Assembly (NCBI GenBank): GCA_029261895.1
Contig: JAJDAK010000047.1
Location: 16,603-80,602, forward strand
Length of the DNA: 64,000 nucleotides
Direction of reading: 5' to 3'
DNA from: Deltaproteobacteria bacterium
Lineage (GTDB): Bacteria; Myxococcota_A; UBA9160; SZUA-336
Both the position numbers and the translations under genes were made by a program. Under the pieces are notes generated by a model. The model ran no database searches, was not told the DNA's origin, and was given only the letters and a program-made list of their open reading frames with translations. Positions 52,577-61,574 of the stretch are shown in pieces. Position 1 is the first letter of the stretch. Each line of letters begins with the position of its first letter.

Positions 52577-53362
52577 TCAGCCCTCGGACCGCTCCGGGTC
52601 CGTCGCTGCGGTTTCGGCGATCAGGTGGCGCTCAAAGAAGGCGAGAGTCCGCTCCCACACCTGTTTCGATTCCGGCCGTCCGCGGCTTAAACTTCGAAAA
52701 CCATGTGGCATATCATATACATACGCTTCCACGCGGTCCCCGAGAATAGATAGAAGACGCTCGCGCCGTCGGGCGGGGCAGAACACGTCTTTTTTGGCCC
52801 AATGACCCTGAAGTCGGTTGATTCCGTCCAACGACTCATCGTTGGGAACTCCCGCACCCTCCAGGCCGAAAGAGTGATGAAAAAGTACCGGAGCCAGCAT
52901 ATCGGGTCTCTGAGCCATGTGGAGTACGAAACCCCCTGTAAGGCAGGCTCCCAACATACCCAGCGATCCTGAGCAGCGCGGGTCGGCTTTTAGCGCGTCG
53001 AGCATCGCATGAACCTCTTGATTTAGCGCACTCGAGCTTCGATTCTTGCGCCCGGACTCATACACCATCGCGCGTATGCAGTAGCGAACGGCGCCATCGG
53101 TATAAAGGTTAGGGACATAGACGAGGTAACCGCGCTCGGCGAGATCCTTCGCGTCATCACGGTACCAATCACGGAGCCCATACAGTTCATGGAGCAGTAG
53201 GATTCCAGGCGCCGGCCCCAGCGTCGCTGGCAGATAGACTTCGACATCCACAGCTCGCGAACCCAGGTTGAGGGAGCGTTTCTCGCAGGTTGATTCTTGC
53301 ACGCCGTTATCGGATCGTAACATTAAAGGTGTTGTACGCATCGGGGTCGCCACTCTCTCCAT
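52577..53362 (-). CDS. Dienelactone hydrolase family protein
   Basis: 261 residues of alpha/beta-hydrolase fold. ILLLHELYGLRDWYRDDA is the DLH oxyanion and helix region. The nucleophile is Cys in GACLTGG, as in DLH and not Ser; HGFRSL gives the catalytic His. The natural substrate is not clear. Starts at 53362 or 53341 are both possible; no strong ribosome site decides. 34 bases after the SCP2 gene. Confidence 0.84.
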   Translation of the reverse strand: MERVATPMRTTPLMLRSDNGVQESTCEKRSLNLGSRAVDVEVYLPATLGPAPGILLLHELYGLRDWYRDDAKDLAERGYLVYVPNLYTDGAVRYCIRAMVYESGRKNRSSSALNQEVHAMLDALKADPRCSGSLGMLGACLTGGFVLHMAQRPDMLAPVLFHHSFGLEGAGVPNDESLDGINRLQGHWAKKDVFCPARRRERLLSILGDRVEAYVYDMPHGFRSLSRGRPESKQVWERTLAFFERHLIAETAATDPERSEG

Positions 53363-53396
53363 ACGGACCGTGAGTATACGCGATTCTCGAATCGGT

Positions 53397-53954
53397 TTAG
53401 ACGAGCGCCATCGCGGTTTTCAGCGCCAGATCCATGCTGCCCGAGAGTTTGATCTCACCCGAAAGAAACGCCTTTTGAAGACTGAGGTTACTTTCGCGCA
53501 GTTCACGGTAGGTAGAGGCGCTCAGCAGGAGTGTCGTGTCGGGCTCCGCCGGTATCGGAAGCGAACCGTAGTGCATCACAAAGCCCCAATCGACTTCGTC
53601 ACTGATGCGCAGTGCCAACGTGCCCTGCAGCGCTTCGATCTTATCGATACGTTTCTGCGTGATCACGAAATCATTTTGGCCGACGAAACCGCCGAAAAGT
53701 AGCATGGGTGACGGCCCAATCTCGACGGCGAGGTGATCTAGATCGGACTGACTCAGTGCAATCCAGAGTACGGGTGTGTGTTCACTAGAAGAGTCCGCAG
53801 TCATGATTCCTGAGTGGACAATCAGCCGATGCTCATCGTGGTCCACGCGGATGCCAAGTGTAAAGGATAGGTCGCGCATCTTTTCAATCAGATCTGCCTG
53901 CGCGTTCCACGCGTGTGGAACCTGCGTTCCGAAGAAGTCATGTGCGTTCGTCAT
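53397..53954 (-). CDS. SCP2 sterol-carrier-domain protein
   Basis: 185 residues. The C-terminal FLSGEIKLSGSMDLALKTAMAL is the SCP2 signature, with the lipid-binding tail helix. The first 60 residues are not part of the core domain. It probably binds fatty acyl-CoA or another lipid. Its ATG overlaps the mltG stop (ATGA). Confidence 0.75.
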   Translation of the reverse strand: MTNAHDFFGTQVPHAWNAQADLIEKMRDLSFTLGIRVDHDEHRLIVHSGIMTADSSSEHTPVLWIALSQSDLDHLAVEIGPSPMLLFGGFVGQNDFVITQKRIDKIEALQGTLALRISDEVDWGFVMHYGSLPIPAEPDTTLLLSASTYRELRESNLSLQKAFLSGEIKLSGSMDLALKTAMALV

Positions 53955-55006
53955 GAACCCTTCCTGCGCTGACGTTTCTGGTAACGATTTACAGCGTTCG
54001 TGTGTTCACGAAGAGTTTTAGAAAATTCATGAGTGCCGTCATTTCGTGAAACAAAATACAGGTAGTCCACATCGGCTGGATTTAATGCGGCTCGAATCGA
54101 ATCAATCGACACACTCGCGATTGGACCGGGAGGCAAACCTGCGCGCGTATACGTATTGTATGGTGTGTCGGCACGCAGGTCTTTCTTTCGAATATTTCCG
54201 TCGAACTGACCGCTTACAAAGAGCATCCCGTAGATCACCGTTGGGTCCGACTGCAATCGCATGCCCTTGCGCAGGCGGTTGTGGAAGACACCCGAAATAA
54301 CCGGTCGTTCCGAATCGTCCGCGGTTTCTTTTTCAACGATGGAAGCAAATGTGACGACGTCGTGAAGACTCATTCCCGAGGCCTCAAGCCGAGTTTGATC
54401 TTCCGCGGTCCAGCGCGATTTAAACTCGTCGACCAGGTGCTTCAGTATTTCGTCGGCGTTGGTGTTTCGCCGAAACTGATACGTTTCAGGGTAGAGATAA
54501 CCTTCCAAGGTATTGGCTTCGACGCCGAGCGTGCGCGCCACTTCCGGGTCAGTCGCTTTCGCGATGAGCACCTTCGCATCGATGATCTGTGCTTCCTCGA
54601 GCCGCGTCGCAATCTGGTCTATTCGCCAGCCTTCGGGCAATGTGATCGCGTATGTTTTCACGCTTCCAGCTACCAGCTTGTCGAGGATCTGCAGCGGCGT
54701 CATCGTCTGTTGTAAATCGTATTCACCACTCTTGATGCGACGATCCACGCCAGCGATGCGACCGTAGACGACCAACACCTGGGGCCCGAAGAGTGCGCCG
54801 CGCGGAAGCAGTCCCGCTTGATCGAGGCGGCTTGAAACCGAATGCAACGCCTCGCCGTCGGCGATGCCAAAAACGCGCGTCTGGGAATCAGACCCCGCCG
54901 GCGTAATCAGACCAAAGCTCGACCAGGCTGCGGGTAGTCCCAAACCGCAGAGCGCGATCACGAGCGCGAGCCTAAAGCGTTTCAATGGGGATTTCTCTCC
55001 ATCCAT
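53951..55006 (-). CDS. mltG: Endolytic murein transglycosylase MltG
   Basis: A 351-residue YceG-like protein with an N-terminal membrane helix (LALVIALCGLGLPAAWSSF), the LysM-like region VSSRLDQAGLLP, then the YceG domain: LEGYLYPETYQF, ASIVEKET (catalytic Glu) and YNTY with LPPGPIA. It cuts nascent glycan strands at the inner membrane and sets their length. It overlaps ruvX by 25 bases. Confidence 0.94.
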   Translation of the reverse strand: MDGEKSPLKRFRLALVIALCGLGLPAAWSSFGLITPAGSDSQTRVFGIADGEALHSVSSRLDQAGLLPRGALFGPQVLVVYGRIAGVDRRIKSGEYDLQQTMTPLQILDKLVAGSVKTYAITLPEGWRIDQIATRLEEAQIIDAKVLIAKATDPEVARTLGVEANTLEGYLYPETYQFRRNTNADEILKHLVDEFKSRWTAEDQTRLEASGMSLHDVVTFASIVEKETADDSERPVISGVFHNRLRKGMRLQSDPTVIYGMLFVSGQFDGNIRKKDLRADTPYNTYTRAGLPPGPIASVSIDSIRAALNPADVDYLYFVSRNDGTHEFSKTLREHTNAVNRYQKRQRRKGS

Positions 55007-55395
55007 GTGCGTAATATGATCGCCGCTGCGATCGAATCCTTAAGCCCACGTTTCTTCGATCGGCGCGTACCAGCGTTCTGCAGCGCCGCATCGGCTTCCT
55101 TCGTGGTCCAACGTTCGTCCATGAAATCAATGCGGACATCCGCTCTTTTTTCGATCTCCGCACCGAATCTTCGAACGGCCTCGGCTTCAGGTCCTTCCTG
55201 TCCACTCATGTGTAGGGGGAGGCCAATCACAAGCCGCTTGATGTCGTACTCGTCAATCAGGTCCAACAAGCGCCGCCAATGCCCGTGTTTGCTGTCATGT
55301 TCAATCGTCTCGAGCGGCTGTGCGATCACGCCTGACGGGTCGCTGATGGCGACACCGATGCGTTTTTTTCCGTAATCGAGGGCGAGCACGCGCAT
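54982..55395 (-). CDS. ruvX: Holliday-junction resolvase-like RuvX/YqgF
   Basis: A 137-residue RNase H-fold protein: LALDYGKKRIGVAISD (first Asp), VIGLPLHMSGQEGPEA, and DERWTTKEAD and KDSIAAAIIL with the other acidic residues. In E. coli it acts in pre-16S rRNA 5' processing. First gene of the unit ruvX, mltG, SCP2, DLH. Confidence 0.94.
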   Translation of the reverse strand: MRVLALDYGKKRIGVAISDPSGVIAQPLETIEHDSKHGHWRRLLDLIDEYDIKRLVIGLPLHMSGQEGPEAEAVRRFGAEIEKRADVRIDFMDERWTTKEADAALQNAGTRRSKKRGLKDSIAAAIILRTWMERNPH

Positions 55396-55464
55396 GCGGA
55401 GATGCTAGCAGCCGAGTTCGATGACGGTTAGGCCGATTCCATGAATGGCCGATAGGGAGACCGT

Positions 55465-56040
55465 ATGAGTCTAGAAGCTGTGAAAGAGGCCCTCAAGAAG
55501 GGTTTGCAGGATCCTGAGCCTGAAGTCCGTGAAGCGGCGGGCGAAGCGCTTGATCGTCTTGAAGAACAGCGTGACGTTGATGTCTTACTCGAAAACTTCG
55601 ACTCCGCCGACCTCCGGATACGGGTTCAGGCGGTCTATGGTTTGGGCTATCGGAAGAACAGCAGGGCGCGCGAAGCTTTGCGTGAAGCGATCGCAGATCC
55701 CGTCGTAGATGTTCGCGCCGCGGCGGTACGGATACTCAGTGAATGCCCCGATCCGAAGTTTCTTGAACCGCTGGTCGATCGCCTAGATGACCAAGAATCG
55801 GCGGTCCGACACGGCGCGATTATCGCGTTGGGTGCGATCGGTGATAAGCGCGCGGGTACGGTACTTGAGGCGCATCTCGACGAACAGGACTCCGTGGTAT
55901 TGCAAGACCTATTGCGCGCGATCGCAAACTCGGGCGGGTCCCATGTCGATCAGGTACTACCGTTTGCTAATCATGCAGATTGTGGTGTGCGCGCCGCCGC
56001 GCTCGCCGCGCTGGCACGTTTAGTTACACCCGAAGACTAG
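55465..56040 (+). CDS. HEAT-repeat protein (small)
   Basis: 191 residues of five to six HEAT repeats: PEPEVREAAGEALDRL, ADLRIRVQAVYGLGY, PVVDVRAAAVRILSE, QESAVRHGAIIALGAIGD, DCGVRAAALAALARL. It is a soluble scaffold with no enzyme motif. AGGGAGA precedes the ATG. Its stop shares bases with the stop of the convergent HD-GYP gene inside a 16-bp palindrome (56031-56046). Confidence 0.88.
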   Translation: MSLEAVKEALKKGLQDPEPEVREAAGEALDRLEEQRDVDVLLENFDSADLRIRVQAVYGLGYRKNSRAREALREAIADPVVDVRAAAVRILSECPDPKFLEPLVDRLDDQESAVRHGAIIALGAIGDKRAGTVLEAHLDEQDSVVLQDLLRAIANSGGSHVDQVLPFANHADCGVRAAALAALARLVTPED

Positions 56041-56046
56041 TCTTCG
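56031..56046. repeat. 16-bp palindrome over two convergent stop codons
   Basis: CGAAGACTAGTCTTCG reads the same on both strands. The central CTAG provides the TAG of the HEAT gene (56038-56040) and, on the other strand, the TAG of the HD-GYP gene (56037-56039). Because of the symmetry, both proteins end in Glu-Asp. Confidence 0.8.
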
Positions 56047-57395
56047 TTCATCTCCGCTTCGAGCACCGCAGCGATATCGATGCCCTTGGCTAATACATTG
56101 ACCGAGGTCACGATGCTACGCTCGGTTTCCTTCGGGTCGGCGAGCTCCACGCGGATTGATTCTGCCAGGAGTTGTCCGTCTGAGTCGGTGACGAGTCGAA
56201 CAATCGGTGTTGTAGTGTCCATGGGATTCGATCCGACCACCACGGCGACTTCGCCGGTCGCAAGTCGAACGGCTTCTCCCGTCGGGTACGCACCCAACAT
56301 GGCAATAAAATGGTCGACGGTTTCTGGATTGAATGCCGATCCGGCACCACGGCGCATGATGATCGCCGCATCACTCGGATGTCGGGCGCGTTGATACGGA
56401 CGTGTAGTTGTAAGCGCGTCGTAGCAATCCGCGAGCGCAACGGCATCGGCGAGTTGATGAACGTTACGCTTACTTGGCAAGTTAGGATAACCCTTGCCGT
56501 CGAAGCGGGTGTGATGTTGAAGCACCATGGCCTTTGCGGCAGGGTCTATGCCGCGCATATTTTCTAAGATCTCAGCCCCGAGTTCTGGGTGCAACTTCAT
56601 GAGACGCATCTCGTCGTCCGACAGTGCGCCGGGCTTTCTTAGAATTTCTTCGTCTGTACGGACTTTCCCCATGTCGTGAAGAAGTCCCGCCAAACCGAAC
56701 GAACGCAGTTCATCGGGCGGCAGTTCAATGAAATGGCCGAGCGATAGGCAGAATATGGCCACGTTTACGGAATGGGCGTACGTGTACTGATCGTAGTTTT
56801 TCATCATCGCCATGCCGAGCATTGCGCTGGAATCCTGCAACACGATATCGCGCATATCATTGATGACATGAACGGCCTGGTCGGTACTGGGAACTTTCCC
56901 CATTCGCAGTTGCGACATCAGGTCGACAACGATACCGAATGATTCTTCGTATGTTTTGTATGCGCGCGCGTGGGTGCTTTCGCCTTCGTGATTCTGCTGG
57001 AAAGTCGCGTGCTGAATTTCTTCTTCTTTCCACGCCGTGGCGAGGTCGATCTGGTCTTCCGACGTGGCGCGTTTGAACCAACGAAGAATGCCCGTGACAT
57101 CTCTTGCTTCCAGATCAGGTTCAAATGTCACGGACTCGACGCCGATAAGCGTGAGCGCCTTGAATACCGGTTTCCAAATGCCGTCGGTCTCGTAGAACGG
57201 AATTTCGTCGAGTACGACAACGTCGTCGAGTACACCCAGTACCACGCGATGCCCAGCATCCAGAAGCTCGAGCATACTCTGGGTGAACGCATTGACTGGG
57301 TTTTGAACGCCTGGGTGCCCGTCGGGATAGAATGCGATCGCTTTGAGCGCCGATTGAAACTGCGAAAGACATTCTTTGTACTGCGCTTGGCTCAT
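56037..57395 (-). CDS. HD-GYP domain protein with a novel N-terminal domain
   Basis: 452 residues. The HD-GYP domain (about 200-360) has GLLHDMGK (HD), LKLHPELGAEIL, HHTRFDGKGYPN (HH and GYP) and ADCYDALTTTRPYQ; it would cleave cyclic-di-GMP, or a related dinucleotide. The N-terminal 120 residues (FYPDGHPGVQ ... VLGVLDDVVVLDEIPF) match the N terminus of the HEAT protein upstream (57392), a shared domain with no name I know. The start at 57395 overlaps that gene's stop (ATGA); an upstream frame is less likely. Confidence 0.9.
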   Translation of the reverse strand: MSQAQYKECLSQFQSALKAIAFYPDGHPGVQNPVNAFTQSMLELLDAGHRVVLGVLDDVVVLDEIPFYETDGIWKPVFKALTLIGVESVTFEPDLEARDVTGILRWFKRATSEDQIDLATAWKEEEIQHATFQQNHEGESTHARAYKTYEESFGIVVDLMSQLRMGKVPSTDQAVHVINDMRDIVLQDSSAMLGMAMMKNYDQYTYAHSVNVAIFCLSLGHFIELPPDELRSFGLAGLLHDMGKVRTDEEILRKPGALSDDEMRLMKLHPELGAEILENMRGIDPAAKAMVLQHHTRFDGKGYPNLPSKRNVHQLADAVALADCYDALTTTRPYQRARHPSDAAIIMRRGAGSAFNPETVDHFIAMLGAYPTGEAVRLATGEVAVVVGSNPMDTTTPIVRLVTDSDGQLLAESIRVELADPKETERSIVTSVNVLAKGIDIAAVLEAEMNED

Positions 57396-59017
57396 GAGTG
57401 ATCCTCTTCGGGTCCGGCAAGGCGATTGATCCACTCTTGGCATGCTTTGCGAACCGCACGATCACCACGGTTTGCGTACCGTGACAGAACCATGACAGCC
57501 TCGGGTCCGCCAATCCGACCAATCGCTTGAGCAGCGACGATGCGCAGGTTGCGGTAGTGTCCACGACGCCAGAATGGCGCGTAGTCGAGAACTTTCTGCA
57601 GCGCTACCAGTGCAGTCGGGTTGCCAATGCGGCCGAGACTGCGAAGTGCTTCACGTCGGACGTCGTTATTGTGCCCGCTCTTCTGGTCGAGCATCTGGGA
57701 GAGTGCCCGGACGGCAACACCATTTCGTGTTTCTCCGAGGCAGGCCGCCGCGATCTCAGCAGCCTTGGATCCCTGTTCGAGTGCGTTGACCAACCCGTGA
57801 ACCGCGCGGTCGGTGCCGATCCGTGCCAAGGCCTTTGCGGTCTCTTCACAGATCTCAGGATCGGCATCTTGGAGTTTATCGAGTAAGAATTCCACGCCTC
57901 TGGGGTTTTGCATTACGCCGAGTAAGCGGATCGCTCGACGCTCGCGGTGGTAGTCGTTCGAAGCGAGTTCATCGACGATCATCGGAAACGCATTGTCACC
58001 CATCGCGATCAGTATCGAGTTCGCCTGACGCTGTGCGGAAGGGTCCCCGGAGTCATGTTGTTCTAATAGGAATGGCACCGCGGCGCGACCCAGCTGGGTC
58101 AAAATCTGCGTCGCTTGAACCACGCGCAATCCACTTGTTGAACAGCCGAGCTCCATTGTGTAGCCAAGCATGTCGCGTCCACTCATCGTGTCGTGCAAAC
58201 GCTCGGCCGCCTCGCGTTGAATGTTATCTTCGCGATGGGTGTCGGTCGCATGTCGTGCGTAAGCAACCGCGACCTCGTAGATTTCGTCCCAGCGTTTGGC
58301 CCAACTCAGTGAAGTCACATCGTGTCGAATGCGATCCGCGATGTCTCGGTATACCGAGTAGCTTTCACTCATTTCGAGTTCGGCCAGTTTGGGTTCGAGA
58401 TCAGGTTCCTCTTCGGTCTCGGTAAACAAACCGGTTTCGGGCATCGAATCAAACTGCCCTTCCCCCTGAATGAACAGTTGATCCATGACGCTCTGCGAAG
58501 TGTCGGCCAGCGCGTCACCCGGGGGTGTGTCGTCGTTTTCCTCGGGCTCTTCGCTGGCACATTCGCTCACGTGAGCAAAGTGTTCTTTGAAATCGACTTC
58601 CGACGTCGTGATGTGTTGCACGCCGGCTCGGATCAGCCCCTGTTCAAAACCACCGGCGTTGACTTGATCGTCGGGGTGAACCGACAGGGCTTCGATGAGC
58701 GCAAGGAGTTCTTGGCTGCTGAGCCCGGGGTGTACGCGCAGTCGGCGTACCCGACGCATGCGTAGTTCACCCGCTACATCATCCACACCGGGGCCGCGCA
58801 CCGCACTGCCGTCGGGAAGCACGAAATGACCTTTCTTGATTTCGAGATGCAGTTCCCCATCGGCAGGCAAGCCGTCGTGCCAGACCTGGGTTGTCCGCTC
58901 GAGCGCGTCCTTCAACGCAGGATGCTCGGCGGGATAGAACTTTCTGGCGCGGTGAGCGCGCGCGAGCTCGAGCAGCAGGGGCGCGACACCTTCCGGCCTT
59001 AATCCGGATTCGGCCAT
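57392..59017 (-). CDS. HEAT-repeat protein with the same N-terminal domain as the HD-GYP protein
   Basis: 541 residues. The N-terminal 120 residues (KFYPAEHPALKDAL ... LHLEIKKGHFVLPDGSAV) match the HD-GYP neighbour's N terminus. An acidic linker (about 160-215) follows, then HEAT repeats from about 290 to the end (EICEETAKALARIG, NDVRREALRSLGRIGN, NLRIVAAQAIGRIGG, RAVRKACQEWINRL). It is likely a partner or scaffold for HD-GYP signalling. Cytoplasmic; no signal peptide. Confidence 0.85.
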   Translation of the reverse strand: MAESGLRPEGVAPLLLELARAHRARKFYPAEHPALKDALERTTQVWHDGLPADGELHLEIKKGHFVLPDGSAVRGPGVDDVAGELRMRRVRRLRVHPGLSSQELLALIEALSVHPDDQVNAGGFEQGLIRAGVQHITTSEVDFKEHFAHVSECASEEPEENDDTPPGDALADTSQSVMDQLFIQGEGQFDSMPETGLFTETEEEPDLEPKLAELEMSESYSVYRDIADRIRHDVTSLSWAKRWDEIYEVAVAYARHATDTHREDNIQREAAERLHDTMSGRDMLGYTMELGCSTSGLRVVQATQILTQLGRAAVPFLLEQHDSGDPSAQRQANSILIAMGDNAFPMIVDELASNDYHRERRAIRLLGVMQNPRGVEFLLDKLQDADPEICEETAKALARIGTDRAVHGLVNALEQGSKAAEIAAACLGETRNGVAVRALSQMLDQKSGHNNDVRREALRSLGRIGNPTALVALQKVLDYAPFWRRGHYRNLRIVAAQAIGRIGGPEAVMVLSRYANRGDRAVRKACQEWINRLAGPEEDHS

Positions 59018-59121
59018 TCATCTCAACCTTTTGGGAATATCTACGTCTTGTAAATCGGTCGAATGCGTCGCTTTCTGTACAGCGTGGCGGGTTCATGGAA
59101 TTTCGATATTCTTTCGCCTTC

Positions 59122-59151
59122 TTGACATGCAGGCAGCCCGACAACTACGAT
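59122..59151 (+). promoter_or_regulatory. Candidate promoter of the pgpA-cinA-thpR-recA-pilT unit
   Basis: TTGACA (59122-59127), 18 bases, TACGAT (59146-59151). The -35 is perfect and the -10 matches four of six. Transcription would start near 59158, 34 bases before pgpA. No SOS box was recognised here or in front of recA. Confidence 0.5.
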
Positions 59152-59191
59152 CCGCAAGAGCGCATTCCTTGTCCAAAGTACTTGAAATATA

Positions 59192-59656
59192 ATGAGAAAA
59201 TCCGTTCTCTTCGTTGCAACAGGCGCGGGCTCCGGCTACGCCCCAATAGCTCCTGGGACCTTTGGTTCGCTGGTGGGTCTAGTGCTGTATTTTCCCCTCA
59301 GTTGGCTTGGCCCATGGCCGTACTTGGGTCTGGCGTTGGCGATCACTTGGGGCGGCGCGCTGGTTTCGAGTCGAGCCGAGGCGATCTTGGGTCGCAAGGA
59401 CGACCAGCGGATCACCATCGATGAAGTTGCCGGTGTCCTGCTCGCTTTGGCGTTTCTCCCGCCGCGCATCGATGTCGTTGTTGCGGGATTTATTTTGTTT
59501 CGACTTTTCGATATCTGGAAGCCGCCTCCGTGTCGTAAGGTGGAGTCCTTACCGGGGGGGTGGGGTGTAATGGCCGACGATGTCGTGGCCGGAATCTACG
59601 CAAACCTCTGCGGTCAATTGCTCTGGCGTGTTCTATGGCCGGGAGGGTGGATGTGA
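59192..59656 (+). CDS. pgpA: Phosphatidylglycerophosphatase A
   Basis: 154 residues of the PgpA membrane phosphatase, which removes phosphate from phosphatidylglycerol phosphate. Motifs are APIAPGTFGSLVGL, ITIDEVAGVLL and FRLFDIWKPPPCRKVESLPG with VMADDVVAG, all typical. It provides phosphatidylglycerol, the Lgt substrate. The ATG has a poor ribosome site. cinA starts inside its stop. Confidence 0.94.
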   Translation: MRKSVLFVATGAGSGYAPIAPGTFGSLVGLVLYFPLSWLGPWPYLGLALAITWGGALVSSRAEAILGRKDDQRITIDEVAGVLLALAFLPPRIDVVVAGFILFRLFDIWKPPPCRKVESLPGGWGVMADDVVAGIYANLCGQLLWRVLWPGGWM

Positions 59657-60969
59657 CATCGACGGCGAATAAATCTGGCGCGTGGATTCTTACGGTGGGC
59701 GACGAATTACTTCGCGGCGAGATCGTAGATTCCAATAAGTCCTTTTTCTCCGAGCGCTTGCTGCGCCTCGATGTGGAATGCACGCGACACATCACCGTCG
59801 CCGATGACGCAGATGCGATTAGTGAGGTCCTCCGTGAGGCCGCGTCACGCGCACGTGTCGTGGTGATTTCTGGTGGGCTTGGTCCCACCCGCGACGACAT
59901 CACCACCCGGGTCGCGGCGAAGACCTTTGGTCGCACGCTGGTGCGAGATGAAGAAGTACTCGAGGGAATTCGCGCCTTTTTTCTTCGATTTGGTCGAGAA
60001 ATGGCTGCGAACAACGCCAAGCAAGCGGATTTTCCCGAGGCCGCGGAAATTCTTCCCAATCCATTGGGCACCGCGCCCGGCTTCGTCATAGAGGTGGAGG
60101 GGACCTGGCTCTTCTTCACGCCGGGTGTGCCCCGTGAGCTCTATCGCATGGTGGATGAAGAGATTTTGCCGCGCCTGCAGTCACGCTTCAGCCGTACCGC
60201 CGTGGTGCGAGCGGCGCTGCTCCGCACATTCGGTATGGGAGAGTCGACACTGGACCGCGAACTCAGCGATCTCGCCCAGGACGACAGCTCGATCACGCTC
60301 GGATTTCGTACGCAGTTCCCAGACAATTTGGTCCGTGTGGTTGTGCGTGCGGAAAACGAGGATGACGCGAAGGAAAAGCTTCAACGCGTGGTGGGCCAGA
60401 TTCATGAGCGACTCGGTCCGATGGTTTTGAGTGAGGATGAGCGCCCGATGGAAGCTGTGGTGGGTGAGCTCCTGGCCGAACAAAACCTCACGGTCGCATT
60501 GGCCGAGTCCTGTACAGGTGGACTCCTCTCGCATCGCTTGACCGAGGTTCCCGGTAGCTCGCGCTACCTGATTCAATCCATAGTCGCATATGCGGACGAA
60601 GCCAAAATACGCGAGCTCGGAGTAGACCCTGCGTTGCTCAAAGCCGAGGGCGCGGTATCCGCGCCGGTAGCGCTCGCGATGGCCGAAGGGGTGCGTCAAA
60701 GATCCGGCGCCGATTTCGGTATATCGACTACGGGTATTGCTGGCCCCGGAGGCGGCACAGATGAAAAACCGGTCGGAACCGTGTTTGTCGCGTTATCGAC
60801 TGCGACGAAATCTGACGTACGTAAGTACGAACTTCGGTTTGATCGTGTGCGTAATAAAGAACTGACGACGCAGCTTGCGTTGGATTTCATCCGTCGAACG
60901 ATCCTGGGTATGGAACTGCCCAGCGAGGATCTATTGCGGCCTACCGGTAAGCGGGGAGGCGCGCACTGA
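59653..60969 (+). CDS. cinA: CinA-like protein
   Basis: About 438 residues: an N-terminal MoCF-biosynthesis domain (LTVGDELLRGEIVDSN; VVISGGLGPTRDDIT) and a C-terminal nicotinamide-nucleotide amidohydrolase domain (ALAESCTGGLLSHRLTEVPG, with the catalytic Ser; STTGIAGPGGGT). CinA recycles NMN and is often co-operonic with recA, as here. The start is GTG at 59653 with GGGAGGG 6 bases upstream, overlapping the pgpA stop. Confidence 0.94.
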   Translation: MTSTANKSGAWILTVGDELLRGEIVDSNKSFFSERLLRLDVECTRHITVADDADAISEVLREAASRARVVVISGGLGPTRDDITTRVAAKTFGRTLVRDEEVLEGIRAFFLRFGREMAANNAKQADFPEAAEILPNPLGTAPGFVIEVEGTWLFFTPGVPRELYRMVDEEILPRLQSRFSRTAVVRAALLRTFGMGESTLDRELSDLAQDDSSITLGFRTQFPDNLVRVVVRAENEDDAKEKLQRVVGQIHERLGPMVLSEDERPMEAVVGELLAEQNLTVALAESCTGGLLSHRLTEVPGSSRYLIQSIVAYADEAKIRELGVDPALLKAEGAVSAPVALAMAEGVRQRSGADFGISTTGIAGPGGGTDEKPVGTVFVALSTATKSDVRKYELRFDRVRNKELTTQLALDFIRRTILGMELPSEDLLRPTGKRGGAH

Positions 60970-61565
60970 TGGAGAACGCACTGCGAGTGTTTTGGGCGAT
61001 ACAGCCTCCGAAACGTGTGCGGGATGCTTTGGTTGAAGCACAGGGAAACCTAAAAGCGTTGGTGGATCAGCCGGTTAAATGGGTGGTGCCCGAAAACCTG
61101 CATCTCACGTTGAAGTTTATATCCAGCTTAAGGTCTGACCAAATTGCTAAATTGATTGCACAGACCGAATCGAAGCTCGCAGCATCGACTGCATTTGACG
61201 CAGCCCTTTCAGGCTTTGGCGCGTTTCCGAATGCGCGTCAAGCGAATGTGTTGTGGTTTGGCATGTCAAAAGGTGCGTCATTGACTGCGAAGCTGGCGCG
61301 TAAGATCGATGCAGCTGCGTCAAAACTTGATGTCGCAAGCGAGACACAGCCGTTTCGTGCGCACGTCACCTTGGGTCGATTGAGCGAGCCGCGCTCGGTT
61401 CGAATCGACCAAGCGATCCCCATCAAAGAACAGTCCTTTCCGGTAGAAGAGGTTGTGCTCTTTCAGAGTCAGCTCTCTTCAACCGGTTCGGTTTATACCC
61501 CCCTGGCCAGGATCTCATTGGGGGATCCCGAGGCCGAGTCCGTCGAATTCGTCCCAGAGATGTAG
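60969..61565 (+). CDS. thpR: RNA 2',3'-cyclic phosphodiesterase ThpR
   Basis: A 198-residue 2H phosphoesterase with both HxTx motifs, HLTL (near 46) and HVTL (near 130). It opens 2',3'-cyclic phosphates on RNA; its in vivo role is unclear. The ATG shares a base with the cinA stop (TGATG); recA follows after 9 bases. Confidence 0.93.
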   Translation: MENALRVFWAIQPPKRVRDALVEAQGNLKALVDQPVKWVVPENLHLTLKFISSLRSDQIAKLIAQTESKLAASTAFDAALSGFGAFPNARQANVLWFGMSKGASLTAKLARKIDAAASKLDVASETQPFRAHVTLGRLSEPRSVRIDQAIPIKEQSFPVEEVVLFQSQLSSTGSVYTPLARISLGDPEAESVEFVPEM

Positions 61566-61574
61566 GAGAGAAAA

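Noticed and set aside
59188..59193. A perfect TATAAT in front of pgpA
   Set aside because: It overlaps the pgpA ATG, so it could not serve this gene; the TTGACA/TACGAT pair upstream is more plausible.
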